Part shown: piece after piece, positions 1 through 12,000 of the stretch | Numbering within the stretch: the first letter of the stretch is position 1 | How the letters are laid out: every line of letters starts with the position of its first letter | Source: Nematostella vectensis | Lineage: Eukaryota; Cnidaria; Anthozoa; Actiniaria; Edwardsiidae | Direction of reading: 5' to 3' | DNA length: 64,000 nucleotides | Assembly: GCF_932526225.1 (NCBI RefSeq) | Contig: NC_064034.1 | Location: 14,708,887-14,772,886 of the forward strand | Program-made: the position numbers and the translations under genes | Notes under the pieces: model-generated | Told to the model about the DNA's origin: nothing | Database searches by the model: none | What the model saw: the letters and a program-made list of their open reading frames with translations, nothing else

Positions 1-1
1 C

Positions 2-532
2 TTTGGTTTTCTAAGATCGGCTGAGTTCACGGTCCCAAATGCGAAAAGCTTTAGTCCGGCGCTCCATCTTCAGTTGTCCGACTTGGCTTTCGACGAACGC
101 TCTAACCCCTCTTGTGTGAGTGTGTGGATTAAAGCTTCTAAGACGGATCCCTCCCGCAAGGGCTATTATATCCACATCGGCCGGGGTACTTACCCGCTGT
201 GTGCTGTCGACGCTCTCTCGACTTATATAATCCGTAGTGGGGATGTTCAGGTCCCTCTCTTTCAGTTCCAGGATGGCCGACCGTTAACACGTGCAAAGCT
301 GACGACATGGCTGCGCTCGATAGTCGCGGCAGCTGGTATCCCAGGAAACTTCTCCAGCCATAGTTTTCGAATAGGTGCGGCCTCAGTAGCGGCCCAGAAT
401 GGGATTCCAGATCATTTGATCCAGACTTTGGGACGGTGGAGAAGTGGGGCGTACCAATTGTATATTCGCACTCGGCTATATTCGGCCAGTGCTCTAGTTG
501 TGGCGTCGCGCCGTTTAGCGTCTGCGGTGTAG
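2..532 (+). CDS. tyrosine recombinase (DIRS/Crypton-like), C-terminal part, cut by window edge
   Basis: An open frame runs in from the left edge and stops at 532, so only the C-terminal catalytic domain of a tyrosine recombinase is present. The motif HSFRIGAAS gives the H-x-x-R catalytic pair, GRW follows, and the tyrosine of YQLYIRT fits the nucleophile. Such enzymes cut and rejoin DNA through a phosphotyrosine bond and are coded by DIRS retrotransposons and Cryptons, which are common in cnidarians. The frame continues upstream of the first TTG at 74 (FGFLRSAEF...), so no start is assigned. A GT/G-rich simple repeat follows within 100 bp. Which element class it belongs to cannot be decided without the upstream sequence. 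Confidence 0.75.
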   Translation, partial: FGFLRSAEFTVPNAKSFSPALHLQLSDLAFDERSNPSCVSVWIKASKTDPSRKGYYIHIGRGTYPLCAVDALSTYIIRSGDVQVPLFQFQDGRPLTRAKLTTWLRSIVAAAGIPGNFSSHSFRIGAASVAAQNGIPDHLIQTLGRWRSGAYQLYIRTRLYSASALVVASRRLASAV

Positions 533-1561
533 CGGCAGTACTTTAGCTTGCACAGCTTTGTAACCGTATAGGGCTATTAAACCGTTAGTGAGCTCTTAAC
601 TTATTCGATCTGGTATTTTGGGTTGGTAGGGTGTGTGTGTGTGTGGGGGGGGGGGGGTAGATACGTAGTAGTGGTGGGTGCTTAGGTCATTTTGGTGGGA
701 GGGTCAATGTCTCCCATGTTCCTCTCTCCAAGCACCTTAGAGAACATTTGGGACGGTGACATGGTTGCCATGGTTACCGAGCGCAGCAATCTCCATTGGG
801 CACCCACCCGCCAAACTCATCTAGTGTTGATCAGTTTAAATGACCAAAAGTTTAATACAGCACCGATGAAACGAAGCTTTGAATTTATCATCTATTCATA
901 AATTTCCTGTTGGGCATGCCCCTATACCCCCCCCCCCCTTGATTGGTCCGTGACCGTTTGGAATCAGTCAACTTTTGGCCTGGATCCATCCCTGCAAAGT
1001 AATAGCATGGCATCTTGGGGACTTTAGTGATTAAATGTCCCCTCAACCTCGGGATGACTAGTTAATGTCCCTCCGCCTGCGGCCCCGCAACTTTTATCAC
1101 ATTTAATTCCCCTCGTGCCATGCTATAACTTATAATAGTCTCCAAGAATTTATTCCATATCATGTTCAAACAACAAAATATACTAAAGATTCTCACAGAG
1201 AAGTGAAGTGCTCGAGCTCAGATAAGCTGGTCATTCCATTGCAAGGGTGAATCTATATTCTTATACAGTACAGTAGATTTGCCTGGGAGAGTTGGCACAT
1301 TTTCCATCCACAGGCCATATTTATACAAGATCCCCTTTTTCGTTGCATTGCTGTCTTGGCTCATTACAAGAGACCATGATCTCTTGCTGATCACTAACCC
1401 TTTGTTTCGTGGCTTCTCTATTTGTTTTATAAAAGAAAATGAACAAAAACTTAGTGTTGTCCACCAAAAAAAAAAAAAAAAAATGACTTTAAATTGCAAT
1501 TGTCTTTCTGTCCTGTCCATCATCTCTCTGTCCGGCATTGACACTTGCTTTTGTCCTACAG
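533..1561. other. intergenic or intronic DNA, no gene seen
   Basis: The stretch holds a GT microsatellite running into a G tract (about 630-658) and a C tract near 929. An 11-bp inverted pair ATAGCATGGCA/TGCCATGCTAT at 1002-1012 and 1116-1126 frames about 100 bp that may be a small non-autonomous element. A poly-A tract lies at 1466-1483. The last part is the intron before the phospholipase D exon and ends in a pyrimidine-rich acceptor. Short open frames here have no recognisable content. Confidence 0.5.
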
Positions 1562-1807
1562 CGGTTTTTCCATGTGCCAACTTACACACCCGCCCAAGGA
1601 AAAATTCCGTTCTCTCGAGTGAACCACGACAAGTTCATGGTGACAGATAACACCGTGTATGTAGGTACTTCCAACTGGGCCGCAGATTACTTCCTGTACA
1701 CCGGTGGTATCGGCTATGTTATCAGAGGCTCTAATAATGTGCGGGCTCAAGTGGAAGCTGTGTTCGAGAGGGACTGGAATTCAAACTACATCGAAGATGT
1801 TTTGTAG
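1562..1807 (+). CDS. phospholipase D family (PLD3/PLD4-like) terminal exon
   Basis: After a clear acceptor (TTTTGTCCTACAG, AG at 1560-1561) the exon encodes about 81 residues ending at TAG 1805-1807. It contains the second HKD-type motif, RVNHDKFMVTD, followed by VYVGTSNWAADYF and a tail with FERDWNSNY. This order is typical of the C-terminus of PLD3/PLD4, ER-Golgi-lysosome type II membrane proteins that act as 5' exonucleases on single-stranded nucleic acid or as lipases in lysosomes. In the motif His, Lys and Asp are all kept, so the half-site looks functional. No upstream exon was recognised between 533 and 1561, so the rest of the gene must lie left of the window or in a long intron holding the recombinase fragment. 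Confidence 0.8.
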   Translation, partial: RFFHVPTYTPAQGKIPFSRVNHDKFMVTDNTVYVGTSNWAADYFLYTGGIGYVIRGSNNVRAQVEAVFERDWNSNYIEDVL

Positions 1808-2668
1808 ACTTAGGAAACTGCGCCCTTCCAATTAGTCAGCTTGGAAGCTGCTCTTAGTTTCGTCCACAAAACGACACAAAGCGGCTAGTCCGATGGAATT
1901 GAAACAAGTCGAAAAATATTGAAAGTAGGTCGAAATCAAAGACAAATGAATGAAAGGAAATCTTTGAAATCATTCACCATCTCAATGGCTTCCCACAACT
2001 CTTTGCGACTCGCGCATAAGACCGAGGTTCGCTGGCAAACCTCCATGTTTTTACAATTTTGTCCCCCTGACCTAGGTTTCATGCTCGCGTCGCTAAGATT
2101 TGTGGGAAGACACGGTGAAGGTGAATTGACTGTCAGTCGCAAAGCTAGGCGTTTCCGAAGTGACAAACCTCGAGCCTATCAATAAGTAGTTGTTTATTAG
2201 CTAATTAATCTTAATATCATGTCATCGTGTAAATCCAAAAAAGTCAAGCTACATACAAGCAATACTTTTCTTTATTTGGTCTATTTGGTTAATTTGTTAC
2301 AGATCCTTTAGTATGTTAAATAACACATATCAAAAGTGTAAGTGTTTTCAATTAAGTACCAAAAAAAACCCCAACCCCAATACTAACCAAAAACACACGC
2401 TTAAACTAAGGTTTAATCGTGTGCTTGTGCGCAGACGAAAACATTATGCAATATTGTCCAAACTGGACCTAAATAGCCTGTTAGCCTGCAAACCAGTATG
2501 TTTTTCTAATGTCTCCCAACCCCTTTGCCCCCCCAGCAAATTTCCGCGTTCCTTTCCCTCCCTACAGTTACCAGTGCGCAGGCTAGAGCGTGGTTTATGG
2601 GGACTTCACGAAGGCAAGTGTCAGCCATGGCCCTGTATCCACAGGGACGTAAAGGGGCTGTACCAAGA
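1808..2668. other. 3' flank of PLD-like gene, no gene seen
   Basis: This is the presumed 3' UTR and downstream flank of the phospholipase exon. Open frames on both strands (about 70-120 codons) show no known motif and have AT-rich, low-complexity composition. Nothing supports a gene. Confidence 0.4.
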
Positions 2669-2880
2669 AGCATGAAGCTCTAACGCTTATTGATAGAGCT
2701 GTATACAAAAATCAATGGAGTTCTAAAGCTTACTGATATAGCTGTATGCAAAAATCATGGTGTTCTAGAGCTTACTGATATAGCGGTATAAAAATCATGT
2801 AGTTCTAAAAGCTTGCTAATATAGCTCTATCACAAAGCATGAAGTTCTAACGTCCACTAATACAGCTGTATCAGAAGCAT
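2669..2880. repeat. minisatellite, about 42-bp unit, five diverged copies
   Basis: Five successive units share the core GTTCTAAAGCTTACTGATAT followed by AGCTGTAT and A-rich sequence, starting near 2670, 2715, 2758, 2797 and 2839. Units differ by several substitutions and small indels, so the array is old. It lies between the PLD-like exon and the convergent 3' end of GLDC. Confidence 0.75.
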
Positions 2881-3095
2881 ACAGAAATATTTGTTTTTAA
2901 ATTGCCAAGGCACTTTGGTCTCCATTTGGCTAACGTGCTAGTCCTTTGACTGTATTTCAAGACTCCTGGTCGGACTATTTGAAATCCAAAAGACAAACTA
3001 CAAGTCGGAGGCATTGTCTTGCCATGAATATCCCCTCATTGCGAGTCATCCATGATAAACCCATGGCAAGGGGTATAAAAGATGGCAGCTCTCCT

Positions 3096-6000
3096 CTAAA
3101 CGAACGTCTTGGTCTTCTCATAGTCATAGTCCTCCAATGGCGGGCATGTGCACACTAAATGCTGGTCTCCGTGCTTGTCATCCACGCGGGAGCAGCCAGG
3201 CCAAAACTTATTCGTGCCGTTCAACCATGGCTGTGGAAAGAAGAACATATGGGCTTGTCAAAGGGAGAATCATATGTATACAGGAGTAGATTATATTGGC
3301 AAGTGAGAGTGTAGCCAAGATTTTTCTGGAGGAACGCAAATCACTAATTAATATACATTATCTCATGTTTATCTTGGGCAGCGGAAGGGGTGGGGTAGGA
3401 GGCACGCCAGCGGCACATAAGCAACCAACAACAAATTTAGAACAGTTTAAAATCCTGTGCATAAAAACCTAGGTTTAAATTCCCCGCGTTTTTATAATAC
3501 CGCTTAAAAATTTGAAACCACCACCCACCCCTCCCCCTGAAAGCCACTACCCATCCCCTCCCCCCAACTTTCGCCCCCCCTCCACCACTGATGGGACCAC
3601 TCCGCCGCCCCTGTATATTGACTATAAAGGCACGCCATGTCGTATTTGCTCACAGGTAGCTACGTCCATGACATGACAAGGATAAGCACTATAGTAGAAG
3701 AAGAAAAGAGTAGCCTGCGCAGCAAACGTTTTAGAGGAAATAGAGAGCGAGAGAGAAGTATGACGACGCGAAGATCGGCCAGGAAGGATGAAGTCATACT
3801 CGCTCTCTTTTTCCGCTGAAACCACACAGAAACGACGCTTGTTTCGCAAGGAAGAGCGGCAATGGGACCAATATGCATTGACGGATAAAGAATATTCCCC
3901 ACCTTCCCTATGATGATAATTGAGGTAGTTGAGGAAGGATAAGTAGAGCAAAAGGAATTAAAGAAAGCAAATAAACAAATAACTGGTTTTGTCTTGATGT
4001 ACTCACAGCAGGGAAAGCTGCAACCTCTCGACTGTAGGGGTAGTCCCAGTGATCGGACATCACAACAGCTTGTGGGTGGGGCGCATTCTAAAAAATCATA
4101 AGAATTAAGCCATCTTGTTTAGTCGTTCGTTGTTTTGTCTACCACGGGTCTACACATAAATGTATCTGTATTGCTTACGTTGAACACGCTTGCTAATTTT
4201 CCCATGGAAAACAGTTAAAAAACAATAGGATAAAGCCTACCTTTAGAGGGTTATTTTTAGGATCCCATACTCCGTCTTCAATGTTACGAATCTCCTCTCT
4301 TATACCTAAGGGTAAATATTGTAATTATAATTGATATTGAAGTGTGGATATTTTGATTTATTTATTTTCTTGAGAAAAAATTGTGAACTCGCCAGCTATG
4401 AGAGATTGTGTCTATCGGTATTGGACAAATCACCGAAGTTCGTTTTGAGAAACTTCTTTAATAATCGAAATAAAAATTGCTTCGGAACATAAATAGAGAC
4501 ATCGATGATAGCTTTATAACATTAAGGCCTTTCGCGGGTAATTGTGTTTAAAAATTCGCTCAAATCGTAACAATTCCATGGAAATATCGAAAAAAAATCG
4601 AGTGCCAATTTCTAACTTACTCTTCGACATTTCCAAGGAATCGATTAGGTGGTCCGCTTGTCATGTAAGACATCAAGTTGGACTGACCTCATATACGCAC
4701 AATGGAGTGGTTTGCAACTACAGTTTTTTTCAGATTTTGTACCAAACCCACGTGCATCGCGCCTTGCCGATTAATAATATTATATATTTATTTTTGAATT
4801 TTAAAACTAGAAGCATTGGTAATGATATTCGCCAGAGATCAGATCGATTGCATGCTCTGAAGGGGATACTAAACGGGTTTCAATTTTAACGATTTTTTTA
4901 AAACAATTACCCGCGAGAGGCCTTAAACGAGTCGCAGAGTTGCACTAGAACAGCTCACTTACAGATGAGGGCATCACAAAGTCTGTCCAGCTCCGCTTTG
5001 CTCTCACTCTCGGTTGGTTCTATCATCAATGCAGTTGACACGGGCCACGAGACAGTTGGTGCATGGAAACCTAAATAATCAATGATTTTTTCTATTATGT
5101 GGAACAAAATAAAAGGGGGAGAAAGGCAAAGTATTTGCGAGGGAAATAGGTAAAAGGCGAGTACGTTAGCATTGAACAGGTTTGGGAGGAGTAATCGGGA
5201 GGGGTGCTTAGATTCACAACTGCTGACATACCATAATCCTGCAGCCTCTTGGCGATATCCATGGCTTCTACACCAGTTTTCTTGTAGTCTTTAGCGTCGA
5301 GGATGAACTCATGGGCACAGTAACCTGAAAATCGCAAATTTCAAAAACTCTTATATGACTTATGTGACCAATAATTCCAATGAATTTAACGTACCATCGC
5401 CAACAAATAACACAGCATAATAATCCTTCAGCCTGGCAGCCATGTAATTAGCATTGAGAATCGCGACCTCGGTTGCTTTGCGGAGTCCCTTGCCTCCCAT
5501 AAGCTTGATGTAAGCCCAGGATATGGGCAAGATAGCACTAGAGCCATAAGGGGCCCCGGAGATTACTCCGAAAGGCTTGGCGCCAGCAGCGATGGTACTC
5601 TGGGGTGGAACGACAGGATGGGAGGGGAGATATGGGATGAGATGCTTCTTCCTGGAAACCATAAAATAGAATAATCAGAGGGTACATAAGGGGTAAATTT
5701 CCGAATATCATTGAGCGCTTTAATAATCCATCGGCAATTGCGCATGACAAAATAATTGAATAAAAGACAAAAAAAGCTTCCGCTTTCTTATAAAAGTAGC
5801 TTGCGGTTCTTATAACACAGCATTAGGAGTCATCAAAAAACAAGAAAATAATCTAAAAGGAAAAGGGAACAAAAAATCCAACGCGATCTACTCAAAAAAA
5901 CAAAAGCAAAAATATGGGGGTTATGGAGAAGCCTGCTCTTATCTAATGCTCTTTTACTGCCTCCAACTATAATATTCATTTTTTCATCGGTTCATGGAAC

Positions 6001-9000
6001 CTTCAAATATGGTAAAAAGAGGCCCTATTTGAGTAAAAATCGATAAAGAAGACAAAAGCTCAAAGCACGGTAGTACACGTACACTCCAATAGGTCCCATT
6101 CCCGGTCCACCACCTCCATGTGGGATGCAGAACGTCTTGTGCAAGTTACTGTGCATGACATCAGCGCCATAGTCCGCTGGACGACACAGGCCGACTTGCG
6201 CATTCAGATTTGCTCCATCCAAGTATACCTGGCCGCCATGGTAGTGAACAATGTCGCAGATATCCCTGCAAACAGATTATAAGATAAACGCTGGAAAAAT
6301 TTAAGGTAAACCTAGACAACATAGTGTATAACTTTACCTGATTCCTGCTTCGAAGATTCCGTTCGTAGATGGATAAGTGACCATGATGCACGCTAACTCG
6401 TCACTAAACTTCTCAACCTTAAAAAAAAGGCAGAAAACATATCAGCATCAGCTTCGGAACTAATCAATTCGCGGGCTATTTTTCTGTGACCGCCAACAAT
6501 GGGGGTTGAATACACCTATATTTATGGTGAAGTGTGCAGTTGGTTATGAGATTTTGAAATATTGACAGACAGTATACTTGGAAATGTTATATCCGACGGC
6601 ATCGTTAGCCAAAATAATTAATGATTGGCGTTGAGACATATTTAGTCGATGCTAAAAATTTTCTCTTGGTGTGCATTTATAAACACAAATAAACCTATAT
6701 TGCAACTCCTATAATGTTACGCTTCGAAGAGAAAATAAAAAAACAAGCATTGTTTTTTAGGCAAATCGATAAGTGGGTGTTTTTGTAGACTCATCAATTG
6801 GTGCACGTTTTCTGACAAATTGTTCCGTTAACATGTCTGTACGGGGCTCGAGGACTGAGCGGTCAGATGAACAAACCTGCTTCTTCAAATCCTCCATGTC
6901 TATATCTCCACTTTTCCCGACTTTGATCACTTGCACATTAAATCCAGCCATTTGTGCGCTTGCAGGATTGGTACCGTGAGCCGAGACTGGGATCAAACAC
7001 ACCTAAACACGAGATCACATTGCTACTTATTAATCGGTACGCCGCCGTCAATTACTTTGTATAAGAGATAACATGAGAAATATTGGTATGTCCTCAACAA
7101 GAGATGACAATCAGCAGAATGAAACAATTTACTTTTAAGCTGTCCTTGTCTTCTCTTAACAAATACGATATCATGAAGCATATGGCTTGGGTTTTAAATA
7201 TGTATTTGCTCCTGTCTATTATTGTCAACGTACCCCTCGCCTAACCTTTCTGTGCCCTTTGTCAAGGTAGCCTATTGCATTACCTTTCTGTAATCCTGTC
7301 TATTATTGCTAAGGTACACCTTTTTTTAACTTTCTGTTCCCATGTCAATTATTGTCAAGGTATCCCTCGCTTTTCTTTTCTGTAATACTATCTATTATTG
7401 CTAAGGTACACCGTTTTTTAACTTTCTGTTCCCTTGTCAATTATTGTCAAGGTATCCATCGCTTTTCTTTTCTGTAATCCTGTCTATTATTGCCAAGGTA
7501 CACCTTGTTTTACCTTTCTGTGCTCTTTCTGTCTATTTTTGCCAGGGTATCCCTCGCCTTACCTTTTCGGTCCATTATTATCAAGATACCCCTCTCCTTA
7601 CCTTTCTGTGCCCCTGTCCATTATTTTCAAGGTACGCCTTGATAACGCGCAGCCCTGTATACTCTCCCTGGGCACCACTGAAACATTTAAATAAGAACCA
7701 TTATTCCCCAGAACACTAGATTCTTTCTTTTCTTCAACTTCTTCTAACTTTCCTTTCTTAACTTTTAAACATTCACAGAAAATACATTCAAGCTCCCAAC
7801 GTCTCAGCAGTATTGATTCTTGACAGCTAGTAATTTTGAACCTGGATGGCAAGGGAACGGCACTGTCCAATTCCTGCAGAATCTACAAAGAGTCAAAGCA
7901 TACCTGTTTGGCTGGAAGCAGACGGCGTCAAAGCCTGTGATCTCGCAAAAGTCTTTCTCAAACTCATCATACAGTTGTAAGTATCCCTTTGCTTGTTGAA
8001 TTGGAGCATAAGGATGAATGTCCGCAAAGCGAGGCCAAGTAATCGGCATCATCTCCGTTGTACTGTTCAGCTTCATTGTACAAGATCCCTGCATCAAACA
8101 ACACCATGTTTCGGAAAATCTGAGGCATTTCAGGTATGGTGCATTGAATCAGCCTCCATGGGGAAGATCTTTTAACCTTAAGACGTTGCTTTTTTAAGGG
8201 TGCCAAGTCAAGACGCTTACTTTAATTTCCTACTTACTAGAGGTATCATTGAGTGGACGAGGGAGATGTCTTTGTTTTCCAGCAGCTTCATGTAACGCAC
8301 AACGTTAGTTTCTGCATGATGTGTGTTGAAGACTGGATGGGTCAAGAAGCTGCTAAGCCTTTTAAAGGGGCTATTGAGTAGGCTTTTATGGGGAACTTCA
8401 GCTAAATGTGTACCGACTTCAGCCTGAAAAAAATGGATATAAACATGATAACACTTCTAATGACACTTTTGTCTCAAGTCAGACTGTGATTCAAATTATT
8501 TATAAAATGATTATTTCTAAGAAGAAATATTACCAATAGGTTATGCTATGTCCTAGAACTTACTGCTTTCGAATCACAGCCAAACACCCACAGTAAGTCA
8601 TCTAGATCTTGCTCCTTTACCGTTTCATCCAATGAAACACCAACCTATCAGTACACAGCGGTTAAAATAATCATATTCTGATAACACTGGCTGGCCATAA
8701 CTTCCAAGTGTAATGGCAAAAATACACTAAGATGTTGCTAAACTTACTTTATCATCGCTGTATTTTCTTAGGTTGATTTTTCGTTCTGCTGCCCTTGCTA
8801 TCATGTCTGATACATTTCCTGTTTTACTTGTAACCTGAGAAATGATACAACTTTACAAATAATCTTATAGGGTATATCTTAAAACGAAGGGGATGAGAAG
8901 GAAGAATGTGGAGAGGCCGAGACTGGGCCTAAGTGTGTAAGCGACGATTTGAAATCCAAGCAAAAATTAAGTGAAGTGAAGCTATTTCCAATCCATGTGT

Positions 9001-12000
9001 AAATGGAAAACAAATTTCTACCTACCTTTAGAGTGTCAAAAAAGGGATGGGCCTCATCAACAGTGTGGCCTGCTTGCTTTATTCCTAGATGAGAAGAAAA
9101 ATTTAAAAGATATCTCAAACTTAATCCCATACTTCAGTGTATGAACAGCCATTCCTTAGGAAAACATAAAAAAGTGTAATATTTGCACTAAAGATATGCA
9201 CCCCGCCCAAGTCATTAAAAAAAATTAAAAAAAAGATTTAAATGTGTTGTTCTATAGAGAACAATTGATTTTTTTATAGGGAGCTTCTCCTTGTCCCTTT
9301 GAAAGCAATTACCTAGTTATTCTAACATTAACGACACAGAAAAAAGGGGCCCGTTATCTAAATGTGTTGAAATACCGTCAAACATCGTATTTTACCACAA
9401 AAATTCATGTGAAGGATGATCCTCTTTATAGATTTATATATTTTGAACCCGAAATTCACATGGCTTAAATATTAGAAAAGTTCTTGGGACCTCGCAGTCA
9501 CCCGGGTAACTCTTTGGCTTCAGCAGAACTTCGGAAATAGCCCTATTGTGCGTAATTATTTGGAATACGAACCAAACTGTTCTAAAACATGAAAGCGGTC
9601 CTCCAAAAGGAAAACATGCGAAATTTTGAGCAAAAATGCAAAAAAAAAAAAAGGTTTTAGGGCCCGAGAATTCTCGGGCGTTTCGAGAAACGGGCGTCTA
9701 GTCTATTTACACCTATTGTTATATCTATAAGTATTCTTAAGAAAGGCCTGCCAGGTACGATTTCTTACGTCTTAAAATTAAGTAAGCCAATCAATGATTG
9801 CAATTCTCTAAATGTAACAGATTAATTTTTAAATTGTCATTTTTTTAAATTTAAAAATTAATCTGTTTGGTCAATGTAACACCTAGAAATGTGACTTTGT
9901 AGGAAGTCTTCCCACAAATTGTCTGGATAGTATAATCTGATTGGCTCAACATTGTTACTATATATTTCTGTGTCCCTGATGTAAACATGTAACAAATTAC
10001 CTTCTGCTAGAAGAAGAGTGGCATTGTGTACCCGCAGGGCTATATTCCTGAGTCCCTTAGGACCATGGTACACTGCATACATTGCTGACATGTTAGCAAG
10101 AAGAGCCTGTGCTGTGCAGATGTTACTTGTGGCTTTATCTCTTTTGATGTGTTGCTCTCTTGTCTGGAGGGCCAGTCGATAGCATGGCTTGCCATGTGCA
10201 TCCCTATGGCAAGCCAATTTTGAGTGTCGACAGGGACCATTTTAGCCAGAAGGAAGTTTAACACATAATTTTACATGTTCTACAGGTTATTCACAAAGAA
10301 ATGGTATAGCTGGAATGACAATGATTGAATTATGTGACACCGATTTCGTTGTTCATGACCAAAATCCATTTCTTGTCTGGGAATACTAGTGTGAGTCAAT
10401 CATGCCCCAAGACCAATCAATTCCCTTGTTGTGTGTAGTGAAATGGTTTATGACCCGACAGTGAAAACAAAAAAAGCCTTTGATTGGTTTAGACTTTGAT
10501 TGACTACCATGCTATTTTCCAAACGAGGCCACGCAACAACAAGTTTGGCTATGAATAATGCTAATGATGGGGACGATGGACATGATTCTGACCAAAATGG
10601 AGGTGATGATATGATGGTGATGAAGGCAATAATAATGATAACGACCTAAAGGCAACTTTATTTCACATAGTATTGCACAAAAAATATGCGTTTTCCAAGT
10701 AAGGAAGAAGATGATTGTTTTTTAGCTTCAAAAAAGATACCTACGTACTTTGTAACCCCCACCATTCTACCAGGCATCATTCTCTTGAGATTTCCCATGT
10801 CACGAATTGCAAAGAACCCAGCATGTGGCCCTCCGTAACCTGATGGAAGCAGTATAAACACTATTCTATGGCAACAGTGCAATAATTGTCGAATGAAAGT
10901 ACAACAATACCTAATGGAACTCCAAATCTCTGGGTGCTCCCAACAGCCACATCACAGCCAAACTCTCCAGGAGGCCTGAGAACTGTCAAAGCTAATAGAT
11001 CTGTTGCACACACCGCAAGGGCCTGGGAACAATAGTACAACAGTTTTCTAAGCTATTGTAAGCAATAACCATTTAAAGGTGTGTACCATCAAAGTAATAA
11101 AGCAACTCATGAGTACAAAGACATTTTTTATTACAAACCAGACCACATCTGGTGTAAACTAACGTAAATAATAAGCATCTCTACCTTTGATTCGTGTGCC
11201 CTCTCGACAAGTCCAGAGAAGTCATCAATGGATCCGTTAGTGTCTGGGTACTGGAACAGTACACCACTGATGTTTTTGTTGGAGAAATCAAAACTGTTTT
11301 TGTCACCTATTATGATTTCTATACCATTACCTTCAGGGCCAAGGGTACTGAAAAAAAAAAACCATTAAAAATCAGACAATAAAAGAAAGCAAGCCTATGT
11401 GTGTGTTTCAGCTTGTTTTCTTACAAAAAAATGTCAATAATAATATTATTGTATATTATGGTGAGTTATGATGACAACTGTCCTTTGTTCTTAGTCAAAG
11501 ATAACCATAGTCTCCCTCCCCTTCCCTTGAGCGGCTAAGCAGGCTAAGATAACCAAGACTTCAGGGTTGGCTAGAAAATTGGGACAGTAAAACATGAAAA
11601 AAATAATAAAAAGTAAAAAGCTTTTTTTTCTCAAGCTATAATTCAGCCAGCTTTTGACTGTTCTTAAGCTGGCTTATTTTGCTGACAGACTACACTTAGG
11701 ATAATCCTGTAACTTTATGACACATTTGTTACAGTATGACTCAAAAGCAGTCATACTGTAACAAATAGTAGTAATCAGTGCGGTCATGGGGCTCCTATCA
11801 GCATTAAGTCAGTGTCATCAGAATTATTGAAGAGAAGAATAGAATGCAGAAGTGCCTTGCATCCTAATATTTACCTTGCCCTTGTCTGTACAACAGATAT
11901 TAACTGGGGATGGCAATTACGATCCACAAAGAACTTGGCCCTCTTGTTGTATCTAGGATTGGATTACAATTGTAAATATACATGCATGTGAAGTCAAATT

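Noticed and set aside
4542-4889. 115-codon + strand frame as a gene
   Set aside because: It lies wholly inside a MITE in a GLDC intron, with no known domain.
7003-7903. Apparent loss of the GLDC exon coding for the SGAQGEYAGL region
   Set aside because: A careful read of the minus strand shows the 76-nt exon at 7602-7677 (GAQGEYTGL...) with good splice sites and fitting phases. It was hidden by the minisatellite.
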